From Chelydra serpentina (Eukaryota > Chordata > Testudines > Chelydridae), in assembly GCA_037349315.1 (NCBI GenBank), contig JBAIAC010000010.1, forward strand, positions 36,868,001 through 36,932,000: DNA of 64,000 nucleotides, read 5' to 3'. The position numbers and the translations under genes were made by a program. Every line of letters starts with the position of its first letter. Within the stretch, counting starts at the first letter, position 1. Positions 12,255 to 22,442 of this stretch are shown piece after piece. The notes beneath the pieces were generated by a model. The model was not told the origin of the DNA, searched no databases, and saw nothing but the letters and a program-made list of their open reading frames with translations.

Positions 12255-12788
12255 GTAGGGAGGAAGAGTGGCAACGGGCAAAGATCTTGTTTAGGGAGCT
12301 CATAAAGGACCTAGAACTGTAGGTCAAGGAAGCAGATATTGTGAGGAGAGTCCAGGTGAGAAAGGGTATTTTTGGGAGTCTGATAAAATAGTATGGAAAA
12401 TCTCCTGAGCAATGATAGGTCAGCAGAGGGCACTGTGCTGAATAATGAATCTGCTACTGATTTTCTAGGTTCTGATCAGAGGGTGATAGATTAGCCAGGA
12501 GGGGGAAGGTTCCCTGGCAGCTGGGATGGTTGGAAACCTGCAATACGGGGATAAAGGCAGCTCCTGGTGAGGTCTAACATATAGCACAATTCCTCGTTAG
12601 GTGCCCCAGTACAATACACTGCATGTACTCCAATAACAACATTGCTTCTGGATTGCAAATCCTCAGTTCTAGCCATGAATCTTCTTGGTAGGGTAGTACT
12701 TTGACATCGGAGAAATTGCAAAGTACTGTTTTTTGGCCGTTGAAGTGTTTCTTCTCAGCCAGACTTTGTCCTACATGAGATACAATTG

Positions 12789-13467
12789 ATCTTAACAAGC
12801 ACTGCTTCTGATGAATATAGCTTTTGTGGAATGGTAACATAAAAGTATCTTTGCTATTGGGGGAAAATACTCACTTTTAATTAAATCAGGTATATTATTT
12901 TCTCCCACATGTATATATTGCAGATCTGCCCCATTTTCCATATCTCTGAGTACCATGGAAAATGGCTTTTCAGATGCATGTCAGCCTATACATCAAGACC
13001 TAGACCTCATTGATTTGATTGGACCAAAAGTGTTCTTAAGACAGTTCTCTCATTCTCTTTCACCTTCAGTGAGTCCATCTGGCCTTTTCTTAGTGTCTGA
13101 CTCGTGCTCTGCCTGTCCAAGCAGTGACCAGTGCTGTCTGCAGATACAATGATTTTTGTTCACACAAGTGTTCTATTCATTAGCCTTCCTTATTCTGATA
13201 TATTATAGCTAAAAGATGTTGTAACTCACCAATCCCTATAGATTTATAAAATGCCTGCTTATGGCAAGGATATATCATTTTCACCTGTAAATACCTGTGT
13301 AGGGTGTGTATGATACTCTCACAGTATGAACTATTCTGGATTGGCGTTTTATATACCCTTCTGGAGCCCACAGATATACACAAGTAAAAATGGGCAGGAC
13401 ATATCTTAGCCTTTACATTACATATCCAGGCTGAGGCTAGAATAAAATGAAAGTACATCCAAAGAAG
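12789..13467. other. Gene-free upstream part of unit B
   Basis: No gene is seen. From about 13100 onward it matches the start of unit C (34125). Confidence 0.5.
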
Positions 13468-13649
13468 CAGAGGGGAGGGATAGCTCAGTGGTTTGAGCAT
13501 TGGCCTGCTAAACCCAGGGTTGTGAGTTCAATCCTTGAGGGGGCCATTTAGGGATCTAGGGCAAAAATTGGGGATTGGTCCTGCTTTGAGCAGGGGGTTG
13601 GACTAGATGACCTTCTAAAGTCCCTTCCAACCCTGAGATTCTATGATTC
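13468..13649 (+). mobile_element. tRNA-derived SINE with CR1 tail (tortoise Pol III type)
   Basis: The head is tRNA-like: box A around TAGCTCAGTGGTTTGAGC (13481-13498) and box B around GGTTGTGAGTTCAATCC (13518-13534). The tail (TTGGACTAGATGACC, CCAACCCTGAGATTCTATG) is the same as the CR1 LINE end at 28150-28205, as expected of a SINE mobilised by CR1. Unit C has the empty site near 34488, so it inserted after the units separated. Confidence 0.85.
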
Positions 13650-15746
13650 AAACAATCCAAATACCTTGGGTATGGATCCTTGGCTGAAAATCTCATGAGA
13701 ACAAGTTTTCTTTTGAGATATGTGTTACTTACTGCTCTGAGTTCTAATTCAGAAGAGCAAATTAAGCATTTGTTTAACTCAGTAGAAATGAACCTTGTGT
13801 TCAAAGTTAAGTACATGCTTTAGTGCTTTGCTCTGTAGGGATGATCTTCTGAAATGAGGCCTTGGATAGAGCTAGGGATACAGTGAGAACAATTTGCCTT
13901 GTGGTATTTCACTACTTGTATGTCTAGTTGTGGCTTGAATTTAGACGTGCAGAGACACATGGTGATAATGATTATTCAAGACCCTTCATAATGTTTAGGG
14001 GGTTGAAATGGTCAACAGCCGAGGTGTGGAAGTGGAAAAAGGAGAATGAGACACTTATAATTTCAGGCATATTTTGCCTGTCCCTAAATGTAATTTACCA
14101 TCTTTGGATTCCCTTTCTCTTATGAGGCATTCCCCTGTTTTAGAAGTCATTAAAGTAGTTCCTTTTTTCATTTATCTCAATTGAGACTTTATTATTATAA
14201 TTTAACATCTACATTGCAATAGAACATGGAGACCTCTCAGACAGGTTAGGGTCTCATCAATACTAGAAAATAAGGGTTTCCCCCCATGGAAAATATCAGT
14301 GAAAGTGAAAAATCATTCATTTTGGTTGGAAAATGTTTGTGTTTTTTTGCCGCTCTAATGCTTCCTGAGGCAGAAATTCAGAACTGAAATATTTTAGTTT
14401 TGGGATGAGATATTTTGGCTTGTGGCCATTCAGTTTTTAGATTGAAATTTTGGATTTTAAATTGAAAATTTCCACTGAAAACAGACATATTGCATGCGCA
14501 CACACACGCGCACACACACACACACACTTTTAGACAAAACCCCAGTTGTCTAATGAAAAACTGTTTTGACAGAACATTTTCAACCAGCTCTATTGAGCAG
14601 AGTAAATTATAGCCCGTGTCCCATAAACTTTCTAGGGTAAAAGACCTTCCATGGCTTTATATTTAACATATTTAAGTAGAGGCAAAGTTCATCCTCCCAT
14701 TTCCAATATGGCTGTGAACCAAATCAAATAATTTCCTCACTGGGTTGTTTGTGCATAATTTTTTTCAGTTGCAGCAGCAGAATGAAGAGTTACAGAGTAA
14801 ATCTGCCAAAGGAAAGACACGATAGGAGATTTGTGAACTCCTCAGAGACAGCTCCAGGTCTTCTTTGTTGTATATATACTAGCAGCAACTCAGTTAATCT
14901 GATAAGAAAACAGGAAAAAAATCAAATGCATTTTTATTGAGTAGTGCCACAAAGGAGTCATATGGAGAAAAAATAATCAAATGTGCTTTGCAAATTAATA
15001 AGAAAAAGAAGATTTATACACACTTTACAGGTAAGCTGTAAAACTGTTCATTGATTTGAATCAGAAGATTTTTCTAACTGAAACCAAAGACTAGAAACAA
15101 AAGCAAAAATCACAGCCAAAAATGTTTTCAGTGAAGAGATGAAGTATGGTGATATATCCAACTGCATTTTGTAAAGTACTAGAAGAACTGCAATTTATTT
15201 GATTTCCCAGTCTTAATAGAGGAATGACTGTATGACAAAGAGTTTCCTAATTATTCTTTGAGGTGAAATGTTTGTCTCTGTATCATAAAAATAATTTGAA
15301 CCACTATGTAAAATAAAGAAGTGAATTGAATCTCAAAATGTCTGGCAAGATCATTCAGAAACTGACTAGAGAAGGACAGCTGGATCATCTTCAACAATTT
15401 ATGCCATGCCAGTGACAGATAGAACATCAGTTACTGGTATTAATGAGCTGATAATTACCAATGTGAGGACTGCAGGGCTGGGCTAGAAATATTGTTTTTC
15501 ATGAGATTGCAGTCTCTTACTGAGCACACACACTGTGCAATTTCTTATGAATGTTAATGTCACATATCCTTTCAAAGTACTAAGGCAAGATAATATACAA
15601 AGATCCTTTCCTGCAAACACTCTTATTCACTTGTGGGTAAACAGTAAACACTGGTGCTACTCATGGGAGTAAAGTTATACACATGCTTAAATGCTTGTAG
15701 GAATAAACTTTATTAGACATAACATCTAATATTGATTCCATCAAAG
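13650..15746. other. Gene-free upstream part of unit B, A-like
   Basis: No gene is seen. It aligns with 1560-3682 of unit A, very closely between 15460 and 15740. It lacks the 265 bp that A has at 2066-2330. An imperfect CA run lies near 14495-14527. Confidence 0.55.
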
Positions 15747-15899
15747 ACATTAGAGCAGCAAAAAACCCAAACATTTTCCAAGTGTTGATGGGAACCTAAC
15801 CTGTCTGAGAGGTCTCCATGTTCTATTGCAATGTAGATGTTAAATTATAATAATTAAGTATCAATTGAGATAAATGACAAAAAGAACGACTTTAATGAC
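15747..15899 (-). repeat. Inverted copy of 14141-14362 at a deletion junction
   Basis: This segment is the reverse complement of sequence about 1.5 kb upstream: 15747-15778 matches 14330-14362 and 15773-15899 matches 14141-14270, with the part in between skipped at a shared ATTTTC. It sits where unit B lacks about 800 bp that unit C has (about 36707-37520). Confidence 0.8.
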
Positions 15900-16240
15900 C
15901 AGTCAGCTACACACCTCATTTGAAACCAGAAGTATGCAATCTGATAGTAGAGAGGGAAAAAAGGCAAATACTATCCAGTACAATACTGTGTTAAACCTAA
16001 ACTCTAAAAAATAAAGGGAGAGTTTTAAAATAGGGATTTGACAAGGTAAAAAAACTGTTTCAGTGTTTGTTTCATTTTAAAAAAGAAGGTTAAAAGCAGC
16101 ATTTTCCTTCTGCGGTAAAGTTTCAAAGCTGTATTAAGTCAATGTTCAGTTGTAAACTTTTGAAAAACAACCATAATGATTTGCTCCCAGATACGAACAT
16201 TTGAGAGTTACAAATAACCTCCGTTCCCGAGGTGTTCGTT
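15900..16240. mobile_element. Partial Tc1/mariner-like MITE
   Basis: Matches the interior and right end of the complete element at 37496-37871, ending in AACTCTGAGATTCTAT. The left end is lost in the deletion described at 15747. Confidence 0.7.
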
Positions 16241-16799
16241 AACTCTGAGATTCTATTTTATACACAAGGAATTGTGTAGCAGTTTGTTGGCGTAAGGAGT
16301 AGCATGTAGATGAGAGTGTGCAGCCTGTAATGTGACAAATATGTTTTTTTCTTCTTGCTCATATATATTTGTAATAGTAAATAATGGTTAAATAAAAACA
16401 GAGTCTTAAATAACAATGATCCATAATAAAGGATTAATACAGTTCACTAAACTGGTGTCGTTTTACCTGTTTTTCAAAGCTTTCAGTGTTTTGAGGCACA
16501 GATTGTTTAGCACATCTGAATGACTCCTCAGCACGATGCTATTATATTTCTCTAAATCCTAGCCAAGTAAGTGTTGAGGATATGCACCTCAGTGGATTAA
16601 TATTACAATGAGAAACTTGTCTGCAAGTATTCACTCAGTGACCTATTGGCAAGGATGCTAAAATGAGGAAGGTGTCAGTGAGTGTTTGTCACTCTTTTCC
16701 CTTGTAGTCTGGCCACCTTCACAAAGTGTTGCAAGTTTAAATCTTTATAGCATCAACCATGGGTTTGCTGATGCAGTAATGTCTCTCCTGAAAGTATGG

Positions 16800-16855
16800 T
16801 CAGTACTTTCAGGAACAAAGATCTCTGAGGTGAAGGGTAGAGCTGTGCAAATCAG
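16800..16855 (+). other. Predicted 5' noncoding exon end of TAAR4 copy B
   Basis: Uninterrupted version of the exon end that is split in copy A. It ends in ATCAG|GTGAGTGTC. The intron would be 16856-17495 (640 bp), longer than in A and C because of a repeat insertion. Confidence 0.45.
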
Positions 16856-17055
16856 GTGAGTGTCACATGTTGGAGGCTTTCATTTTGCAAACCTCTCATC
16901 ATAGTGCTTACAGTGTTGAATGTAAACTCCATAGCAAAAATGTCCAATATTACTAAGAGTTTTTGAGCACCTTAAGATTCAAAAGTATTTAGGAAATGGT
17001 TGAGCCCATTTTTGTTGTTAACATTGGGCCAAAATCTGCTATATCTTATATTGGT

Positions 17056-17320
17056 AAAAACAATGAGGTGTTCTTGTGGCACCTTAGAGACTAACACATT
17101 TATTTGGGCATAAGCTTTCGAGGGCTGGAACCCACTTCATCAGATGCATGGAGTGGAAAATACAGGAGCAGGTATAAATACATAAAAAGATGGGAGTTGC
17201 CTTACCAAGTGTGAGGTCAGTCTAACGAGACAATTCAATTAACAGTAGGATACCAAGAAAAGAAAAATAACTTTTGTAGTGGTAATGAGAGTGGCCCATT
17301 TCAAACAGCTGACAAGAAGT
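17056..17320 (-). mobile_element. Interspersed repeat in the TAAR4-B 5' intron
   Basis: Absent from copies A and C, which read directly from TATACTGRYGT to GTCTGG. It contains GTGGCACCTTAGAGACTAAC and CATAAGCTTTCG, the inverted form of motifs in the repeat at 28462-28585, so both belong to one abundant turtle family. I cannot name it with certainty. Confidence 0.7.
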
Positions 17321-17495
17321 GTAAGTCTGGAGTAACTCCTCTAAAGTAAATGGGAATTGTTCCGAATTGATGGTTTTGCAACTGAGAATAGATTAAGGCC
17401 TATTATTTTTAAGTGTTAATCAACTAATCTGAAACACAGGTCTGCAGATGTTGCTACTGTTCATATCACTTTGTTTATTTTTTCTTTTTCCCCAG

Positions 17496-17548
17496 AACTG
17501 GCTGTATTGTAATACTTTTGAAAAGGTTACTGTCGTTGATCCCAAATC
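17496..17548 (+). other. TAAR4 copy B: 5' UTR part of the coding exon
   Basis: A T-rich tract and CCCCAG acceptor end at 17495. The 53 bp up to the ATG are the same as in copy A. Confidence 0.6.
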
Positions 17549-18592
17549 ATGAATTCATCCACCCTCTGGAGTCCACAGAAAGTTCAGTATTGCTTTGACT
17601 TTGTTAACAATTCATGTCCTAGAAATGTAAGGTCTACAATTAGTCTTTGGGCTATGTACATCTTCATGGTGGGAGCAATAGTGCTCACAATGGGTGGAAA
17701 TATGCTTGTGATCATTTCCATCGCTCATTTCAAACAGCTTCACTCTCCAGCCAACTTCCTGATCTGCTCCATGGCAACTACTGACTTTTTGCTTAGTTTC
17801 ATTGTTATGCCCTTCAGTATGATCAGGTCTATTGAGTCATGCTGGTATTTTGGAGACCTCTTCTGCAAACTCCATACTTGTTGTGATATAATGCTCTGTA
17901 CCACCTCTATTTTCCATCTGTGTTTTATCTCTGTTGACCGTTACTACGCGGTATGTGACCCACTGCATTATGTCACCAAAATAACTGTCCCCGTGATAGT
18001 CCTGTTTTTATTAATTAGCTGGTCTGTCCCATTCTTACTGGCTTTTGGCCTAATTTTTTCAGAGTTAAATATTGAGGGCATTGAAGAATATGTGGCCTCC
18101 ATTGACTGCAATGGTTTCTGTGCCTTCATACTTAACAAGCTTTGGGGAGTGCTGGCTTCTCTTATAGCCTTCTTTTTCCCAGGCACAGTGATGGTGGGGA
18201 TTTATGTCCACATATTTACAGTGGCAAGAAAACATGCAAGACAAATTGCTAAAATCCCCAGTGCAATAAAATGTGTCTCTGCAATGAAAAACAAAATCTC
18301 TACAAAAAAAGAGAACAAAGCAACTAAAACTTTAAGTATAGTTATGGGGGTGTTTGTTTTTTGTTGGCTGCCTTTCTTTATTCTTACGATAGCTGATCCT
18401 TTAATTAACTTCTCAACACCTGAAGACTTGTACAATGCCTTCCTCTGGCTGGGATACTTCAATTCTACTTGTAATCCAATTATTTATGGTTTATTTTATT
18501 CTTGGTTTCGCAAAGCATTTAAAATGATTGTGACTGGTACAATCTTCAGACCAGATTCCTCTACTCTTACTTTGTTTCCTGCAGATACTTAG
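17549..18592 (+). CDS. TAAR4: Trace amine-associated receptor 4 (copy B)
   Basis: Complete, 347 residues, with all GPCR and TAAR landmarks at the same positions as copy A (D113, DRY 130-132, P211, CWLP 272-275, TAAR signature 305-320). Of about ten residues unique to this copy against both A and C, six lie within residues 164-201: L164, I169, N188, F193, L195 and V201. These cover TM4, the second extracellular loop and TM5, a region that helps form the ligand pocket. Synonymous changes cluster in the same stretch, so this looks like a conversion tract from a more diverged paralog or a retained old segment. Other unique residues are K11, A68 and F89. Probably functional, possibly with altered ligand tuning (inference). 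Confidence 0.9.
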   Translation: MNSSTLWSPQKVQYCFDFVNNSCPRNVRSTISLWAMYIFMVGAIVLTMGGNMLVIISIAHFKQLHSPANFLICSMATTDFLLSFIVMPFSMIRSIESCWYFGDLFCKLHTCCDIMLCTTSIFHLCFISVDRYYAVCDPLHYVTKITVPVIVLFLLISWSVPFLLAFGLIFSELNIEGIEEYVASIDCNGFCAFILNKLWGVLASLIAFFFPGTVMVGIYVHIFTVARKHARQIAKIPSAIKCVSAMKNKISTKKENKATKTLSIVMGVFVFCWLPFFILTIADPLINFSTPEDLYNAFLWLGYFNSTCNPIIYGLFYSWFRKAFKMIVTGTIFRPDSSTLTLFPADT

Positions 18593-18973
18593 TTAACCAG
18601 GTAGGGCTTTTATGAATGGATTAGCATTAATAGATGCCTATACTATTTCTGGAGATCTTTTAGAATAGGTCACAGAGGGCCCTATATATTGACATTTACA
18701 AAAATCTGCACATGCTTTTGGAGAAACAGGGACGTGCTGACCACAGGTTTCTGCAGCTCCTATTGGCCGGGAACGGTGAACCGCGGCCACTGGGAGCTGC
18801 AGGGGGCCATGTCTGCAGATGGTCAACAGCCGCAAAATGTCTTGCAAAATGTCTCGTGGCCCGCAATCAGCTTACCCTGTTGGGCTACATTCACCGCGCA
18901 GGTCACCCACCCACTGCTCTACAAGTATTGTTTAAGGATTAGCATGCTATCTTATTGAGCTGTCTGTCTAGAT

Positions 18974-19661
18974 CAGAGGTTCTCAAACTGTGGTATGTGG
19001 ACAACCAATGGTCTGTGGAGATCCATTCAGGTGGTCCGCAGATAGTTCACTCTAAGATGTGCGCCAGGGCGGCCGCACACAAGAGAATGAAAGGCCACCA
19101 CCTAATTAGTGGAGCTGCGCGGTCATGGCTCCACTAATTAGGTGCCTGGACCCTGGAGAAGACACATATGTAAAGTGAGGTGGTGGCCTTGGTAGGAATA
19201 CGGGGTAGGTAGGAGCGGGTAGTAGGGTGAGAAAAGGGGGTGGAGGGAATTTGGGATGTGCAGGGCTGTGGCATCCAGAGAAAGAGGCGACTTTCCCCAG
19301 CGCCAGGGCTGCAGCTGCCAGGGAGAGACGGGCATCCTTCCCAGCCTTAGCTTGGGGGCTGCTGCGATAAGGGAAAGAGAGAGAGACCATGGCAGGAGAG
19401 ACCATGCCATGGCAGCGGAGAGAGGGCACATCCATCTCATTAGAAAGGTAAAACTACTGATATGAAAATATGAGTTGTGTGCTTTTATTTGTAGAACAAA
19501 AAAGTTTATTATTATTTTTTGTAGATAGCACTTTTATCCAAAATGCTTTACAATAGTTAGCTAACTGTACAAACAACATTTTGAAAGATCATTAAGTGGT
19601 CTGCCAAGACCCTCAGCAATTTTCAAGTGGTCCATGGAAAAAAAAAGTTTGAGAACCTCTG
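18974..19661. mobile_element. hAT-like nonautonomous element with TSD
   Basis: Ends are CAGAGGTTCTCAAACT and its inverse AGTTTGAGAACCTCTG. Flanks are GTCTAGAT (18966-18973) and GTCTACAT (19662-19669), an 8-bp duplication with one change; units A and C have the empty site. An internal perfect 17-bp inverted repeat (19099-19115 and 19128-19144) could form a hairpin. No transposase is present. Confidence 0.9.
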
Positions 19662-20169
19662 GTCTACATAGTAGGAAGAGAGGGAACCGTTTGGCAAACT
19701 ATACAGTACATTCTATCCAGTTATGGTCCTGTATACACAGTGATCATTTTGACAACTACGCTACAATATAATTTCTGTCCAAGTACCAGTTTGAGCCTCC
19801 AAGTAGATTATTTAAGCATTAGTTTGTTATCTAGTAGCCCATGTTTGAAAGTGCTTGCCACCCTTACTCCAATTGAGAGTAACTTTCTCTAGTTCTCAGC
19901 ATGAATAAAGAAGGGTAACAGAACTAAGCCCAAAATGTTTTCTCTGGCTGAAAAACTGATCTTTATCTACATACAATCTACCCACGCCAGTCTCATACAC
20001 ACCAGTCAATGAGTAATTAAGTCTCTAGCAGGAAAGTGTTCTGAATGTTCATTGATTCAGTGTTCGGTTTGGGTTGTAGCTGGTGAGAAATCACCTCTAT
20101 CTCCATGCATTACCAAAGTAGCTGAGATCAGCTGAGAACCTTATGAGTCCCCAAAAACATGTGGGAGCT

Positions 20170-20477
20170 CGGAGGATGCCATGGGATGTTGTGAAAGGCA
20201 AAAATTATCACTGGGTTCAAAAAAAGAACTAGATATGTTCCTGGGGAGATAGGTCCATCAATGGCTATTAGCCAGGAGGGGCAGGGATGCAACCCAATGT
20301 TCTGAGGGTCCCTAGCCTCTGTTTGCCACAAGATGGGAGTGGACAACAGGGGATGGATCACTTGATGATTACCTGTTCTGTTCATTCCCTCTGAAGCACC
20401 TGGAATTAGCTACTGTTGGAAGATCAGATACTGGACTAAATGAACCTTTTGTCTGACCCAGTACGGCTGTTTTTATG
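20170..20477 (+). mobile_element. CR1-like LINE 3' end
   Basis: Shows the usual tail of a CR1 subfamily: GGATGGATCACTTGATGATT, ACCTGTTCTGTTCATTCC, and a final TCTGACCCAGTACGGCTG. The matching copy sits at 40630-40942, so it predates the split of the units. Confidence 0.75.
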
Positions 20478-22028
20478 AAGTGGGGCATTTTTGAAGGAGG
20501 GCAGACGGTGGTGCCTAGGTGTGTTCTCTAAAGAGGTCCAAAGTTCACCTCTTTATCCTGGCTCCTGCCAGAGGGACAAAGACAACCTCTTGTGGTGAAG
20601 GGCTAGCGCTAGTTCATATTTGTCATACTAATATTGTACTGCTTATGAAACTATGTACCTTCACTTGGATCTAACAATGATAAGATAAAGTTTTAAAACT
20701 GGGAATAAATAAAAAAATGATAAAATGTCTTTATATTTAAGGCCCTACTTAATTTGCGATATTGCGGAAATTGCAGATCCTGCCATTTTATCAGCCACCG
20801 GGGCTAACATTGGGAGCCATGGGCTGCTGATAGCCCCACTGTCAGCCCCCAGAGGCTGGTGACCAGGGTTCCCATTGTCAACTCAGCACACTGCAAGACT
20901 TCTGTATCATCCCTCTCCAGAACATCCCCCAATATGCCTCCTGATTCTGGGGAGCCGGGAAGCAATGAAGTGAGGCTGGTTAGTAGTGCTTGATTAGAGA
21001 TAGGAGCCGCAGAGAGTTAGTTGTAGCTCCCCAATCTGGAGTTGCCCATCTCCAGTGCAAGTTATTTCTGTACAGAGATATTAAGCCACTGGAGGATTGA
21101 ACATAATGGATCACTTTCCCTCCCCACACTGCACCCTCCCTCTTCTTAGGCCGGGCACTGTGGGGTGGGGGCAGTTGATGCAGGAGGCAGCTGTGCTACT
21201 CCTGCCAGCTTTATGCCAATGCAAAATGTCCTTGTTTAAAAGGAACTCTACGCTGGCCATTTCCAGAGACATTAAGGCCACTTTGTGCTGCTTACACTTT
21301 TGGAGGACAAAGCAGACTGGAGAATCTGATCTTTTAGTCCTTGTTATTCAGGAAGTCTACCATTTTCCCCTTCATGTGCCAGGCCGCTCAGCATGTTAGC
21401 GTCCTCTTTTTTCCCAGATTCAAAGTGACTTTTTAAAATAATTTCAGTGTTTAGTTTATATAGGGAGTGTGATTTGACAGATGCTTAAACAATGTTTTAA
21501 AAAACCCTGAACACTGAGCAGGACATCAGACAGAGCTCAGGGGATAGACCTATGGAAGCTGTTTTTGTTTGAGGATTCCCATGTGAGATTCATGTTCAGT
21601 CAGCAGGAAAATGCAGCAGAACAGCAAAGGGAATGAGTGAGCTCTGGGGAAAGGCTAAAACGGGTGTCTCGTTAACAGTTAACAGTTAACAGACTCGTAA
21701 AAAGTCTTGTTAACTTTTTTGCAGAGTTTTCATGCTGTTAAACACCCATAATTAGTGTGACTCTTCATAAGAACGTTTTGACTAAAGCTGTTTCAGATAG
21801 AACCCTTTGTTAAATTCTGGCTCACAAATAACTGGCAGAATGCGTACTTTATTATTATACAATAAGGCCTTGAGTCCCAAGAATTGCCTGCAAAAGAAAG
21901 AGAATGCTGCATGACAATCTCTCTCCCATATCTTTTGTATTTCCTCTGCTGGTCAGGTTTCTGTAGTATTTGTCTAGCAGGTTGCATCCATAGCTTATGT
22001 GGAAGCTAACAGGCAATGCCAGTGCACT

Positions 22029-22442
22029 CAAGTGCCAACTTCCTCTCTACCCCAGGAGGTGCTCGACCCTCCACCACCCCAACCCCCCCCCCCCCCCGCA
22101 CTGCACCGCTTCCCTGAAGCTCCCACCCCCACCCTTCCTCTTCCCACCTCTGCTCCACCCTCACCCTGCCTCTTCCCCGCCTCTTTCTGTCCCCTCCCCC
22201 AAACATCCCCCATCGCCCTTCCTCCTCAACCCTCCTAGTTGCTCCTGCATGCCAGGGAACAGCTGATCGTGGTGGGTGGGAAGCACTGGGAGGGAGGCAG
22301 AGGAGTTGATCAGCAGGGCCGCCAGCGAGTGAGAAGCGCTGGAGGGAGAAGGGGGTGCTGGCTGCCGGTGGATGCTAAACAACTGCTAATTTTTTTCCAT
22401 GGGGGTTCCAGACCTGGAGCAACCATGGAGTCGAAGCCTATG
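22029..22442. mobile_element. hAT-like element with GC-rich core
   Basis: Its ends (GTGCCAACTT and the inverted GAGTCGAAGCCTATG) match those of the element at 53816-54245. Flanks AGTGCACT and AGTGGACC look like an aged 8-bp target duplication. Units A and C lack it (A: GTGCATTGTTAGC; C: GTGCACTGCTAGC). It holds a 17-bp C run and no real gene. Confidence 0.75.

Larger units (their letters stand above)
580..12380 (+). repeat. Segmental duplication unit A (TAAR4 only)
   Basis: The unit starts with a segment around GTATGGAAAATCTCC that recurs at about 12391, and ends with a segment (12255-12380) that matches 24650-24780 and 47805-47935. It holds one TAAR4 and no TAAR5. By eye the upstream part near 3400-3540 is about 97 percent identical to unit B (15470-15610) but clearly less similar to unit C (36410-36540). 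Losses against the other units include much of the CR1-like tail near 7770 and the stretch that matches 22810-23990. Confidence 0.8.
18593..22028. other. Gene-free downstream part of unit B
   Basis: No gene is seen. It aligns with 39920-44130 of unit C and 6962-9980 of unit A, apart from the hAT MITE at 18974. It includes a CR1-like tail at 20170-20477. A short insert (about 18724-18920) without a match in A or C lies in front of the MITE. Confidence 0.55.

Noticed and set aside
13481..13545. A tRNA gene
   Set aside because: Box A and box B are present, but the sequence continues into a CR1 tail and the stems are not kept, so it is a SINE head.
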